Below, piece by piece: positions 25,030 to 34,588 of a stretch of DNA of 45,913 bases. Below the pieces are notes generated by a model. The model worked only from the letters and a program-made list of their open reading frames with translations. It was not told the origin of the DNA and ran no database searches. Numbering within the stretch: the stretch's first letter is position 1; each line of letters opens with the position of its first letter. This DNA comes from an uncultured Alteromonadales bacterium (lineage in GTDB: Bacteria; Pseudomonadota; Gammaproteobacteria; Pseudomonadales; Cellvibrionaceae). The stretch is taken from positions 1 through 45,913 of the forward strand of contig CALMJT010000227.1 of the NCBI GenBank assembly GCA_937864365.1. Reading direction: 5' to 3'. A program made the position numbers and the translations under genes.

Positions 25030-25602
25030 TTATTCGTGCGTTGCTTGCCAGTTTTTTATTGCGTTTAGGCTTTGTGAGATGTGTCCTTTGGGTGCTGAGT
25101 CGTGCAGTACGTGGATGATTTCACCACTCGGTGCGATAACGTATGAGACTCGGTCGGCGATGTCGTCGCGACCTTTTATTAGCGAATCGTAGGCGCGAGT
25201 TACGGTAGCATCTGTGTCTGCGGCCACGGCGAATTTATTGCGACATTCAGAAACCGAGAATTCGTTTAGGGTTTTGATGTCGTCGGTAGAGACACCAATA
25301 ATGGTGGTATTTAATTCGGCGAAGTCGTCTGAGGCTTCGGCAAATGTATGTGCTTCTACGGTGCAACCTGCGGTAAATGCTCGCGGATAAAAGTACACAA
25401 CCACTGGCCCGGTTTTTAGGGCTTCTTGTAAATCGAATGAGAATTCTTGGCCTGCCTTAGAAGCTTGCAATGCAAATTGCGGAGCTATTTCACCTTCTGA
25501 AAGCGTTGCCTGCGCACTCGCCGCCATAAAATACAGCAGTGTTGAAAGTAAACTGCCCTTTTTTAAGGTGGTTACACATTTTTTACCGTAGATGTTACTC
25601 AT
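25030..25602 (-). CDS. Secreted peroxiredoxin (Bcp/AhpC type)
   Basis: A 190-residue thioredoxin-fold peroxidase, predicted periplasmic. A signal peptide (LLSTLLYFMAASAQA) is followed by LSEGEIAPQFALQ. The peroxidatic cysteine is in YFYPRAFTAGCTVEAHTF (Bcp-like TxxC, about residue 83). Another cysteine in SVSECRNKF could act as resolving residue. IGVSTDD and AYDSL...RVSYVIAPSGEI complete the fold. The start at MSNIYG (25602) follows AAAGAGCTGAG; the frame stays open for another 40 codons upstream, but those give an unlikely second hydrophobic segment, so the shorter form is preferred. Its role is likely peroxide removal outside the cytoplasm. Confidence 0.82.
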   Translation of the reverse strand: MSNIYGKKCVTTLKKGSLLSTLLYFMAASAQATLSEGEIAPQFALQASKAGQEFSFDLQEALKTGPVVVYFYPRAFTAGCTVEAHTFAEASDDFAELNTTIIGVSTDDIKTLNEFSVSECRNKFAVAADTDATVTRAYDSLIKGRDDIADRVSYVIAPSGEIIHVLHDSAPKGHISQSLNAIKNWQATHE

Positions 25603-25902
25603 ACTCAGCTCTTTGGGTTTATGGTTTTTTAATGGAATGTAAGAGTTTTTATTAAAAGAACCGCTAATGTCTTTTCGGCTTCTGCAATAGATTATTAAAG
25701 CTAACGACAACAATACGCACATGACGGTGGCTGAGATTAGCAGATTACGAAGACTTTTCTAGAGTAATTTAGAAGATACTGTTATTTGTACCTTCTAAAT
25801 TAAGAGATTACACCAAGAGCTGTATTAAGAAACTACTCCACGAACTATGACGCTGGGAGGACTTTGAAAGATAAAACAGCTAATGGCAGAGATAAGGTCG
25901 GA

Positions 25903-25942
25903 TGAAACTCTGATTAAGTCGTTTTTGAGTTAACCAGAGCTT
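25903..25942 (+). repeat. Solitary terminal hairpin of the dispersed element
   Basis: TGAAACTCTGATTAA ... TTAACCAGAGCTTG forms a hairpin matching a terminus of the 151-bp element (with the GTCGTTTTTGAG loop also seen near 14234). It lies 6 nt after the aminotransferase stop and may act as its 3' end. Confidence 0.6.
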
Positions 25943-25947
25943 GTTAT

Positions 25948-27276
25948 TTACTGTGCTTTTAAGCAGTCGCCCAATGCACTGAATAGATCGCTGATTTCTT
26001 GTTCTGTGGCAATAAACGGCACGGCAAATTGTAGGGTATCGCCACCGTTTCGAACGTAGAAACCTTTTTCCCACATTTTTAACACAATCTCAATGGGACG
26101 ACGCGTTGGCTCACCGGGATAGGCTTCTAGAGTAAGCGCACCGGCCATACCGCAGTTACGAATATCCGTTACGGTTGGCAAACCTTTTAATTCGTGAATG
26201 CATCGTTCTAAAACCGGCGCCAAGCTGCGTGAACGCTCGATAAGACCTTCGCGTTCAATAAGATCTAAGGTTGCCAAACCCGCCGCACACGCCACGGGAT
26301 GCGCAGAGTAGGTGTAACCGTGGGGCAGTTCTAGTTGATACTCTGGGCCACCGGTTTCCATAAAGGTGTCGTAGATTTCTTGCTTACAAACGACGCCACC
26401 CATGGGTATAACGCCGTTGGTCATTTGTTTGGCGATGTTAATAATGTCGGGCTGTATATCGTAGGCTTCTGAACCTGTTTTGTAGCCTAAACGGCCAAAA
26501 CCAGTGATAACTTCATCGAAAATTAACAATATGTTGTTATCTCGACAGATCTGTTCGATACGTTTTAGATAGCCTTTTGGCGGCGGAATAACACCGGCAG
26601 AACCAGACATGGGTTCAATCATTACGGCGGCGATGTTACTGGCATCATGCAGGTTAATTAAATCGAGCAGGTAGTTCGCGCACTCGGCACCGGTTTCGGG
26701 CTCGCCTTTAGAGAATTCGTTACCGGGAATCATGGTGTGTGGCAGATGGTAGGTCTCTAATCCGCTACCAAACCACGCTTTGTTACCGGGAATACCGCCA
26801 ACGCTTGTGCCACCGTAGTTAACACCGTGGTAGCCTTTTACACGACCAATAATTTTGGTTTTACTTGCCAAGCCTTTTTTGCGCCAATAGGCGCGCACTA
26901 TTTTTAATGCAGTGTCGGCGGCTTCACTACCCGACCCTGTAAAAAATACGCGATTAAGCCCCGCAGGCATAAACTGGGTAATTCGGTGTGCGTATTCAAA
27001 CGCTTTAGGATGCCCAAATTGAAACGCTGGCGAATAATCCAGACGAGCAACTTGGTCGGCTACAGCTTGATTGATTTCTTTTCTGGAATGGCCCGCGCCG
27101 GTTGTCCATAAGCCAGAAAGTCCATCAAATACTTTGCGGCCATCAGCGCTGGTGTAGTAACACCCTTCTGCTGCAACAACGATACGTGGGTCTTTTTTGA
27201 AATGACGGTTGCCTGTAAAAGGCATCCAGTAAGAGTCTATTTGTTCTTGGGAAAGATTAACAACGTTGCCACTCAT
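25948..27276 (-). CDS. Omega-amino acid--pyruvate aminotransferase (class III)
   Basis: A PLP-dependent aminotransferase of 442 residues. It has SYWMPFTGNRHFKKDPR at the start, typical of beta-alanine/omega-amino acid:pyruvate aminotransferases. The phosphate-binding block GSGSEAADTALK is near 114-125, KGYHGVNYGGTSVGG near 148-162, and FDEVITGFGRLG has D254. The Schiff-base lysine K283 is in INIAKQMTNG. The likely reaction is transfer of the amino group of beta-alanine or a related omega-amine to pyruvate. The exact amine donor cannot be read from the sequence. It is not part of an operon: 247 bp separate it from the next upstream gene. Confidence 0.9.
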   Translation of the reverse strand: MSGNVVNLSQEQIDSYWMPFTGNRHFKKDPRIVVAAEGCYYTSADGRKVFDGLSGLWTTGAGHSRKEINQAVADQVARLDYSPAFQFGHPKAFEYAHRITQFMPAGLNRVFFTGSGSEAADTALKIVRAYWRKKGLASKTKIIGRVKGYHGVNYGGTSVGGIPGNKAWFGSGLETYHLPHTMIPGNEFSKGEPETGAECANYLLDLINLHDASNIAAVMIEPMSGSAGVIPPPKGYLKRIEQICRDNNILLIFDEVITGFGRLGYKTGSEAYDIQPDIINIAKQMTNGVIPMGGVVCKQEIYDTFMETGGPEYQLELPHGYTYSAHPVACAAGLATLDLIEREGLIERSRSLAPVLERCIHELKGLPTVTDIRNCGMAGALTLEAYPGEPTRRPIEIVLKMWEKGFYVRNGGDTLQFAVPFIATEQEISDLFSALGDCLKAQ

Positions 27277-27523
27277 AAAATCCTCTAAATAGATGACAAA
27301 TCATCTAAGGAGTCTACTGCAAGAATGGCGGTTTAAAAATACTTGAGCCGTTTTTTTTAAACGCATCAAAAAACTGCCCCAATTCGGTTTGTTTTTTATC
27401 GAGAATAAAAAGCTGACGCTCTACTTTGACGCCTTTTAGATTCAAAATTATCCGATCGATTTTGCTCAATATTTCTCACACTTACCTTTAGTTTTAATAC
27501 ACAGTTATTTTGTTCGATTTGAG

Positions 27524-28852
27524 CTAATCGTGATTGGCTTCTTTCGGTGGTGCATTTTCTTTCGAAGGTACATTTTCTTTCGTTCGAAAAACATAACGCT
27601 CCATAAATTCATAGGTTTTACAGGCCGGTTCTAGTGTTCGCTGTAACCGATTTAATTCACTGTCGTGTACTGATAACGCATCTAGGAAAAACGCACCGCC
27701 TTGTGTATTAATATCAAGAGTGGCCGATTGTTCTTTTGAACTGTATTTTTCCAGTTGTTCTGAAAGCTCGTAAGCTCTATTAATATGTACTGTCTCGAAG
27801 AATTCCGAAGCTCTTGCATTACATATTATTTCGCTGCCTAACACCAACAAATGATAAATGGACCTATGCCAAGATTCTGATAAATTCCCGCAAATATTTT
27901 CATCGCAATTGGTATTTAACGGCTCCACCGGTTGACTATTGGAGTATCGATTTACTTCTAAGCGCTGCCCACTTCTGGGTGGCACCCATGATTCCCCGCG
28001 ACCTAAATGAATGGATGAAGGAACGTATCCCGAACTGTACATATACGTTGTACACGGAAAACACGAAGCCATTTTTGTGGTTTGTAAACCTGTAGCCATT
28101 TCATAGGGAGTACACCAAGGCCCTTGCTGTTCACAGTGGGTAATTGCGGTACACATGCCATGCATATAACCAACTTTTACGTCACGAGGAGTATTTTGCG
28201 GCATGGGGCCCATTCCTTTGGCGGGATTGGGATCTAAGTTAATTTGCTCGTTGCCAGTTGGAGCAATCAATCCCCAATATTCGTCGTGTTTTCCCGGCCA
28301 AGGGCGTTCTGTTTTATTAACTTCAACGCGCATGGTTGGATACAAATTATTATCCGCTTTTTCTGGATTATCGACTAAACCGGTGTAGGCACCACGTCCA
28401 CTGTATACAGAGTCTTTATTTCGCTCGGCATTATTTAACATTGCCGCTTTACTGTAGGTTAATGGGCTTTCACGTTCAGTGGGATTTTGTCGATGTCCAC
28501 CACTTCTACCAGTAATTAATTCGCCTTCGGCACCCTTGGGTGATTGTCCATCTTTTAACCAATCGCCACTACCCTCGCAATACCGATCAAGCGCGGCAGA
28601 CATGGCACTTAATACGGTTTCAAACTTGTGCCAATCTTGGATAATCTTATCTTCTTTTTCAGGTGAACCTACATCGCTTGCGTTGGGATGTTCTATATCG
28701 AACTGACAGTGTTGTTGTTGATAAAATCGAGTCATCGAAAAGCCGAGAATTACCGCAGAAACAATAACGTCCGATTCTATTTGTACTTCTTTATCGTATA
28801 AGTTAGGGGAATCATCATTATACTGTTTACCGAAAATAGTTACCTTAGTCAT
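27524..28852 (-). CDS. Unknown protein with possible zinc-deaminase-like motif, partner of the upstream NTase-like gene
   Basis: A 442-residue soluble protein I cannot place in a family. The central segment is dense in Cys and His: YMHGMCTAITHCEQQGPWC (about 229-247), then KMASCFPCTTYMYSSGYVPSS and IHLGRGESW (about 260-289). H239-x-E241 and C264-x-x-C267, 22 residues apart, resemble the HxE...CxxC zinc site of the cytidine-deaminase fold, and the block after CxxC could be its helix and strand. Pro and Gly after the HxE argue against a standard helix, so this is a hypothesis. The C-terminal part is helical and ends in a Lys/Glu/Pro-rich tail (SKENAPPKEANHD). It begins 73 nt after the upstream gene in the same direction, so co-transcription is likely. 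Confidence 0.45.
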   Translation of the reverse strand: MTKVTIFGKQYNDDSPNLYDKEVQIESDVIVSAVILGFSMTRFYQQQHCQFDIEHPNASDVGSPEKEDKIIQDWHKFETVLSAMSAALDRYCEGSGDWLKDGQSPKGAEGELITGRSGGHRQNPTERESPLTYSKAAMLNNAERNKDSVYSGRGAYTGLVDNPEKADNNLYPTMRVEVNKTERPWPGKHDEYWGLIAPTGNEQINLDPNPAKGMGPMPQNTPRDVKVGYMHGMCTAITHCEQQGPWCTPYEMATGLQTTKMASCFPCTTYMYSSGYVPSSIHLGRGESWVPPRSGQRLEVNRYSNSQPVEPLNTNCDENICGNLSESWHRSIYHLLVLGSEIICNARASEFFETVHINRAYELSEQLEKYSSKEQSATLDINTQGGAFFLDALSVHDSELNRLQRTLEPACKTYEFMERYVFRTKENVPSKENAPPKEANHD

Positions 28853-28925
28853 AATTTATTCCGTGAAACTCATTAATACTTAAAATTACTTTTTAGAAAC
28901 CAATTCTCCGGGCTATAGGTGTAAG

Positions 28926-30848
28926 CTAGGTTACATCTACAAGCTTTTTAATGGCCTCGTATTGCCGGCTGAGTGATGTACGAATGAGATAATCGTCGAT
29001 AAGGGATGCAGCCACTTTACGTTGCCGACCAATATCTTCGAGGGCGGCAACTTGTTTTTTAAGATTATTGGGCGCCTGTGCAGCTGAAATTTGCACGTCA
29101 TCGCCTGTTGTTAATGTAATAAAACTATCGGCCTTATCTTTATTAAACACAATAAATATGCATTCGTAAAAATAGCGGCCCAGTTTTTCTACTTGATAAT
29201 TACGAAAACTAAGAGTCAAAGAGGTATTATCAAATTTTTGTTCGAACAGTGAGCGAAAATTTGCCGTTACCAGTTTTAAATCGATTAAATTTTTTACACG
29301 AAAAATCGCAGCTTTATCCACACCCGAAAAACCAACACTGCGAATTTGCAAAACATTATTTTCGGCAACAAAATCTAACAACGTTAAATCATCACTGGCA
29401 ATGCCAATTGCACCACGAAGTATTTCTGAGTTAAGAAAAGCCAGATTTAAAAGCGCCAATACCGGTCCGTTCACAAATTCACGATAATTGTTTCTTGCCT
29501 GCTCAACTCGCTGTGCATTAATGGTATTAGCATCGTCAAAACCAGAGCTACTTTCAAAGGCTTGTTCTGCAACGTAAGCCATCATTTTTTTGACCAGTAA
29601 ATACGGGCTGTCTGGATCACTATCGTCGTCAAGCTCTGCAATCATATTTTGCCAAGCATTGGTACCGAGAATGTAGTCGTTTATCAGTTTAGCGACAACG
29701 CCATCACCAACCTGATAATTTTGATCGATGATGTCATCTTTTGAATCAACACCTACGCGTTTTAACACTAATGAAATGATTTTCGGTCGCGACTGTGGAA
29801 AAGCATCCCAAATACCAACAAAGCGTTTAATTCTTTTTGGAAACTTATCTTTATGATTAGAAGAACCATCAGCAATTTCACACATCATTTCGACGACTTC
29901 TGAAAGATGATAAAAGAAATTCGGGAGAGGTAATGTTACGGAGGTTAATAGTTGTTGCTTGTCGGTAACTGAAACTTTAACGTGTTCTACTTGAATGTGT
30001 TGATTCTCCAACGCCGACCATACCTCAATGGCTTCAATGGTGTTTGACCGCGGAATGGTAACGTCGATAAGCTCCATTAATATAGGCTTTTTTAAAGCGT
30101 CGCTTTGATTTGGTACGGAAATACTCGTTTTAACTTCTGCATGCCACGTGTAACCTAGTCGCCACAAGACAAAGGGTTTGATTGCGTCATTAAATGTTAT
30201 GCCCGATATCCACTGACGTTTAATATTGGCAGAGGCAGGTAAGCTTTGATTGTTATTTATCCATAAACCTGTTTTATCGTGATCGAATATTTTTCTAAAG
30301 CTTTGTGGCGAATCTAAACTTAAAGAATAATTATTTTTTAAGCTATTTGCGCTGTTATTCCAATCATCCACTATTTGTTCGACAAAGTCGTGAGGAAACG
30401 AGTTGGCTTTATATTCTGGTAGTTGCTCTTGTTGGACAATATATATGGCTGTAGATTGAAAAATCTCCTGCACCAAATCTTCAACAGTTGCGTAGATTTT
30501 ATTCTGAATATTTTCCGGCAACCAAGGATCAATCACTATCTGTGTGTCCCAGTCGGAGGTTCCTCCGCCATCTTGGGTTGCTTTATCGCCTGTTGGATCT
30601 AAAACACAATCAAAAGCGTTTCCGCCTTTTCCATAAAACAGCACATAGTTTCTGCCGGGAACTAAGCCTTCTTTTTCAATCAGTTCAGCATTGAGTTTTT
30701 TCATCTCAACGTTAATTTTTTGTAAAGCATTCAGAACACACATTCTAATATGGGCACCTAAACCATCGCGGAAATTCCTATCGTTAATTTCTGCGGTTAG
30801 CCATCCGGAAATTACACGTCGGTTATGCCTCTGGGTTTCGGTTTCCAT
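28926..30848 (-). CDS. Large nucleotidyltransferase-like protein of unknown function
   Basis: About 640 residues, soluble. The N-terminal region has FYGKGGNAF (about 71-79) followed by GGGTSDWDTQIVIDPWLP (about 94-111). The order GG...SDxD recalls the nucleotidyltransferase fold (glycine motif, then the two metal-binding acids). A later MELIDVTIPR could supply the third acid. The remaining 350 or more residues are helical and unfamiliar. The ATG at 30848 gives METETQRHNRR; the frame opens with a GTG at 30905, which would add a hydrophobic 19-residue stretch, and neither has a strong ribosome site. It is followed in the same direction by the Cys/His-rich gene 73 nt downstream. Possible roles include nucleotide-based signalling or toxin-like modification; I cannot choose. 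Confidence 0.5.
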   Translation of the reverse strand: METETQRHNRRVISGWLTAEINDRNFRDGLGAHIRMCVLNALQKINVEMKKLNAELIEKEGLVPGRNYVLFYGKGGNAFDCVLDPTGDKATQDGGGTSDWDTQIVIDPWLPENIQNKIYATVEDLVQEIFQSTAIYIVQQEQLPEYKANSFPHDFVEQIVDDWNNSANSLKNNYSLSLDSPQSFRKIFDHDKTGLWINNNQSLPASANIKRQWISGITFNDAIKPFVLWRLGYTWHAEVKTSISVPNQSDALKKPILMELIDVTIPRSNTIEAIEVWSALENQHIQVEHVKVSVTDKQQLLTSVTLPLPNFFYHLSEVVEMMCEIADGSSNHKDKFPKRIKRFVGIWDAFPQSRPKIISLVLKRVGVDSKDDIIDQNYQVGDGVVAKLINDYILGTNAWQNMIAELDDDSDPDSPYLLVKKMMAYVAEQAFESSSGFDDANTINAQRVEQARNNYREFVNGPVLALLNLAFLNSEILRGAIGIASDDLTLLDFVAENNVLQIRSVGFSGVDKAAIFRVKNLIDLKLVTANFRSLFEQKFDNTSLTLSFRNYQVEKLGRYFYECIFIVFNKDKADSFITLTTGDDVQISAAQAPNNLKKQVAALEDIGRQRKVAASLIDDYLIRTSLSRQYEAIKKLVDVT

Positions 30849-31670
30849 TGCCAAGCCTATGATTAATAAATTCGACGAGATAAAGCTGGTGATCTGAAGA
30901 ATCACCCTACCTAGGAAGGATTGGTGTTAGTGTTTATGAAATGGTTGAAAAAAACTTGGTAATAACCACGGTGGTTTGGGTGAATTTTACGATTGCGGTC
31001 GCGCTATTTTGAAAACTAATAAAAAATCTATTTTATAGAGAACGAAGTTCTGTTCCAAAAAAAATAAGAATAAATAGCATTAATAGTCAAAAATTTGAGC
31101 GTTTAAGACGAATTACCAACAACGACGATTAGGTCTCAAATCGGTAATTAATTTCAGTAATTTGAAACTAAATTTAATCCTGAAATATTTAACAGGTAAT
31201 GAAATTAGCTCGCTATTAATTTGGCTATTTCACGTTAAAAGTCGAAATTTATGAAGATACTTGACCATTACTTGCAAACACTGGTCAAAATTATTCTTTA
31301 AAAATCTGGGCTGTATACTAATTCTCTAAAATTTCAACTTCATACACCTCAATTTTTGTATTTAGCTGGCTTACTAACAGGACTGTTAAACTTAAGAATT
31401 AAGGCATAGGATGAGGAAGTTATTCGGTTCAACGTTTCACTAGATAACCAATTTAAGCGTTTACCGAAGCTGGATTTATTGTTTCTGAAAGACTCTTGGC
31501 CTATTTGAGAAGATGTTTTTTGATCACAGAACATCGCAGGTATTTAAGACTCAAACAAGTTGGGCCAATAAATTGTCGCACCGGTTGGCATACTGACTGT
31601 GAGCGAGGTTTATTTTTCAGAATTGTTTTGCTGATACTAATAATTAGCAAAAACTACACAGATTGACATT
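30849..31670. other. 820-bp gene-free region between two divergent units
   Basis: AT-rich, with no convincing reading frame (a 61-codon frame at 31349-31534 lacks a ribosome site). The only noted motif is TGTCGCACCGG at 31574-31584, an exact match to 11 bases of the AcoR-site region at 5020. Promoters of both flanking units must lie here but are not assignable by eye. Confidence 0.4.
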
Positions 31671-32027
31671 ATGAAGATGACCGCACGAAACATTGCTTCT
31701 ATTTTTTTGGGTTTATTAATTTTTGGGCTATCCGCGATATCTATGGCACAACCTGCTCAACGCGTGATTATTATGTTTGATACGCCGCTTAGCGATACAG
31801 AAAGTGAAACTATGCTTTCTGAAATTTCTGATTTAAAGCCGTGTGATACGAGTTTCGAAAAAGCCGAACACAGCTCAGCAAGTCGCTGGGTTTTAATTAT
31901 GAAACCCACTTTAAGTGAAGCTGCGCTGAATAAATTTATAGAGTCTGTAAAAACGTTAGACAATATTCGCTGGGTTGAAGAAGACAAATTTATGCATCTT
32001 CAAAAACCCGGTAAATCATTAAATTAA
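31671..32027 (+). CDS. Secreted I9-like peptidase inhibitor protein
   Basis: A 118-residue protein with a signal peptide (IASIFLGLLIFGLSAISMA) and a compact domain (RVIIMFDTPLSDTESETMLSEIS ... LSEAALNKFIESVKTLDNIRWVEEDKFMHL). It resembles the I9 subtilisin propeptide/inhibitor fold, ending in the typical W-V-E-E-D, comparable to ..VEYAEPD.. of the protease downstream. It precedes the subtilase gene by 137 nt in the same direction. A separate inhibitor or intramolecular-chaperone-like function for that protease is likely but unproven. Two Met codons (positions 1 and 3) are possible starts. Confidence 0.7.
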   Translation: MKMTARNIASIFLGLLIFGLSAISMAQPAQRVIIMFDTPLSDTESETMLSEISDLKPCDTSFEKAEHSSASRWVLIMKPTLSEAALNKFIESVKTLDNIRWVEEDKFMHLQKPGKSLN

Positions 32028-32164
32028 TTCTTTGATTTCTTCCGCTCATGCTTCTTTGAATGAGGCAGGATTTTCTCGTGCTTTGAATAGGGCGGAGTTA
32101 GCTGTTGGCCAACGGCAATCTTAATTTACATTCGACAATGTTAGACCATGTTATGAGGACAGTT

Positions 32165-34240
32165 ATGTTACCCGTCATTAAAAAATCATGGCAAAAGTCA
32201 TCTAAGCGCCTTGCATTTGCAATCAGCGCCGTGGCTTTGTCTGCTGCATCAAGCCTAAGCTTCGCAGCTATGCCTGAATTCGAACAAGCTTTTGCTACTC
32301 CTGCTCAATCACAATCTGTTACTAACCGCATTATTGTTAAGTACAAAGACTCGTCTGAGCTTGCCAGTGCAGAAACCATGAGCACTGTTCAAGTCAACCG
32401 TATGGGTCGCGCCACTGGCACTACCTTTGAGCATATGCGTCGTTTATCGACCGGTGGCCAATTGTTAAAAATGGACGGTTTCAAATCGCAAAAAGAAATC
32501 GATTCAATCATCAGCGAAATCATGACCGATCCAAATGTTGAATACGCTGAACCAGACTTACTAATGCATCCTTTGGCGACTCCAAATGATCCTCGTTACA
32601 ACGAACAATGGCACTACTTTGAGTCTACCGGTGGTCTAAACCTACCTGCGGCTTGGGATGTAACTACCGGTACTGGCGCTGTGGTTGGTGTTATCGATAC
32701 GGGTTACCGCCCTCACGCCGACCTTGCTCCTAACATTCTTCCAGGTTATGACATGATTTCTGACGCGACTACCGCCCAAGACGGTAATGGTCGTGACAGT
32801 GATGCTCGCGACCAAGGCGACTGGGAACCAGCGGGTGCTTGTGGTGCCGGTAGCCCAGCCAGCAACAGTTCTTGGCACGGTACTCACGTAGCAGGTACGG
32901 TTGCGGCAGTTGGTAACAACGGCGTTGGTGTTTCTGGTGTTGCTTATACCGCCAAGGTTGTGCCTATTCGTGTACTAGGCCGTTGTGGTGGTTTCACCTC
33001 CGATATCGCTGACGGCATCATCTGGGGTGCAGGTGGCACCGTTAGTGGTCTACCAGCCAACGCTAACCCGGCAAACGTACTTAACATGAGTCTAGGTGGC
33101 AGCGGTGCTTGTAGCGCAACCACTCAAGCTGCGATCAACACAGCTCGCTCTTTGGGTACTACTGTTGTTGTTGCTGCTGGTAACTCTAACGTTAACGTCT
33201 CTAACGCTAACCCTGCAAACTGTAACGGCGTTATTGCTGTAGCTGCAACTAACCGCAACGGTAGCAAAGCGTTCTACTCAAACTTCGGTAACCTAGTTGA
33301 TGTGGCTGCTCCTGGTGGCGAGACCACTACAACCAGTAATGGTGTGCTTTCTACGCTAAACACTGGTACTACTACTCCTGGCTCTGATACCTATGCGTTT
33401 TACCAAGGTACCAGTATGGCAACGCCTCACGTTGCTGGTGCAGCAGCGTTACTTTACGCGGTTGATCCAGGTATCACTCCAGACGAAGTAGAATCTATCC
33501 TGAAAGCAACTGCACGTCCTTTCCCAGGCACTTGTAGCGGTTGTGGTGTTGGTATCGTAAACGCAGCGGCGGCAGTTGCTATGGCTTCTGGCGGCGGTAG
33601 CGGTGGCGGCACCGGCGGTTCTACTCTAACCAACGGCGTTGCAGTTACTGGTCTTTCTGGTGCAACTGGCACTGAAATTCGTTACACACTTGAAGTTCCT
33701 GCTGGCGCAACTGGCCTAAGCTTCAATATCGCTGGCGGTACAGGCGACGCTGACCTTTACGTTCGTTTCGGCTCTGCTCCAACGACTAGCACATTTGATT
33801 GTCGTCCGTTCCTAAACGGTAACAACGAGACTTGTAACATCACCAATGTTCAAGCCGGTACTTACCATGTTTTGGTTCGCGCATTCAGCACGTTCTCTGG
33901 CGTATCTCTGACCGGTAGCTTCACTGCTCCAGCTGGAGGCTCGGCGAGCATCAGTCAATCAAACCTTTCAGGTAGCACCAACACTTGGCGCCACTACACC
34001 ATTCAGGTTCCTGCTGGTACCTCAAGCCTGAACGCGTCTATGTTTGGCGGCACAGGCGATGCTGACTTGTACGTAAGATTTGGTAGCCAACCAACCACAT
34101 CTACCTTTAATTGTCGCCCATTCCTAAATGGCAACAACGAAAGCTGTACAATCAATAGCCCAGCTGCTGGTACTTGGTATGTAAGTATCCATGCATTCTC
34201 CACGTACTCTGGAGTTAGCTTGGAAGCTGATCTTAACTAA
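32165..34240 (+). CDS. Secreted subtilisin-like serine protease with two PPC domains
   Basis: A 691-residue S8 peptidase, predicted to be exported (signal around 14-35) and probably secreted by type II secretion. Order: I9 propeptide (NRIIVKY ... YAEPD, about 54-131), catalytic domain with D178 (GVIDTGYR), H238 (WHGTHVAG) and S417 (GTSMATPHVAG), a Gly-rich linker (near 490), then two C-terminal PPC domains (about 500-580 and 600-691), each containing TGDADLYVRFGS and a paired-cysteine block CRPFLNGNNE.C. PPC domains are normally removed on maturation. The ATG at 32165 is chosen because GAGGA lies 5 nt upstream; the open frame continues further upstream without a ribosome site. Codon use looks more optimised and GC-richer than its neighbours, suggesting high expression. 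Confidence 0.93.
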   Translation: MLPVIKKSWQKSSKRLAFAISAVALSAASSLSFAAMPEFEQAFATPAQSQSVTNRIIVKYKDSSELASAETMSTVQVNRMGRATGTTFEHMRRLSTGGQLLKMDGFKSQKEIDSIISEIMTDPNVEYAEPDLLMHPLATPNDPRYNEQWHYFESTGGLNLPAAWDVTTGTGAVVGVIDTGYRPHADLAPNILPGYDMISDATTAQDGNGRDSDARDQGDWEPAGACGAGSPASNSSWHGTHVAGTVAAVGNNGVGVSGVAYTAKVVPIRVLGRCGGFTSDIADGIIWGAGGTVSGLPANANPANVLNMSLGGSGACSATTQAAINTARSLGTTVVVAAGNSNVNVSNANPANCNGVIAVAATNRNGSKAFYSNFGNLVDVAAPGGETTTTSNGVLSTLNTGTTTPGSDTYAFYQGTSMATPHVAGAAALLYAVDPGITPDEVESILKATARPFPGTCSGCGVGIVNAAAAVAMASGGGSGGGTGGSTLTNGVAVTGLSGATGTEIRYTLEVPAGATGLSFNIAGGTGDADLYVRFGSAPTTSTFDCRPFLNGNNETCNITNVQAGTYHVLVRAFSTFSGVSLTGSFTAPAGGSASISQSNLSGSTNTWRHYTIQVPAGTSSLNASMFGGTGDADLYVRFGSQPTTSTFNCRPFLNGNNESCTINSPAAGTWYVSIHAFSTYSGVSLEADLN

Positions 34241-34264
34241 GACAGTGTGATATTGCGTTGACTG

Positions 34265-34292
34265 AAAAACCGCTCGAAAGAGCGGTTTTTTT
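34265..34292 (+). terminator. Terminator of the subtilase gene
   Basis: AACCGCTC-GAAA-GAGCGGTT followed by TTTTT, with A-rich sequence before the stem, 24 nt after the stop codon. It is a strong intrinsic terminator. Confidence 0.93.
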
Positions 34293-34588
34293 ATGGATGA
34301 CCATAAATTCAAAACTCATTATTTTTCTACGAGACAGAAAAAACACATCCAATTTGTGGATTGGTAATAGTTAATAAAAGGAAATTAAAAAAATATTTTG
34401 AAGCTCCTGATCGCCAGTCAATATTTTTAGGCGATTTGTACTCTTTAAATTGCACGCCAATGCGAGCAGATATTACGCAGATCTTTCTCAATGCACTACT
34501 TATTATGCTAGGGTTTAGCATAATTAACTTATCAATTGGCAAGATAGCTGTGCACGGGTAATAGCCGAATGTGGATTTACAAGAAGCG

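Noticed and set aside
31590-31605. Second sigma-54 promoter (TGGCAT near 31587) before the protease inhibitor gene
   Set aside because: The -12 element would read CTGT rather than TTGC at the required spacing.
34361-34561. 66-codon frame with a hydrophobic C-terminus between the subtilase and the L,D-transpeptidase
   Set aside because: No ribosome site and an antisense frame overlaps it fully; neither looks like a protein family. Could be revisited with expression data.
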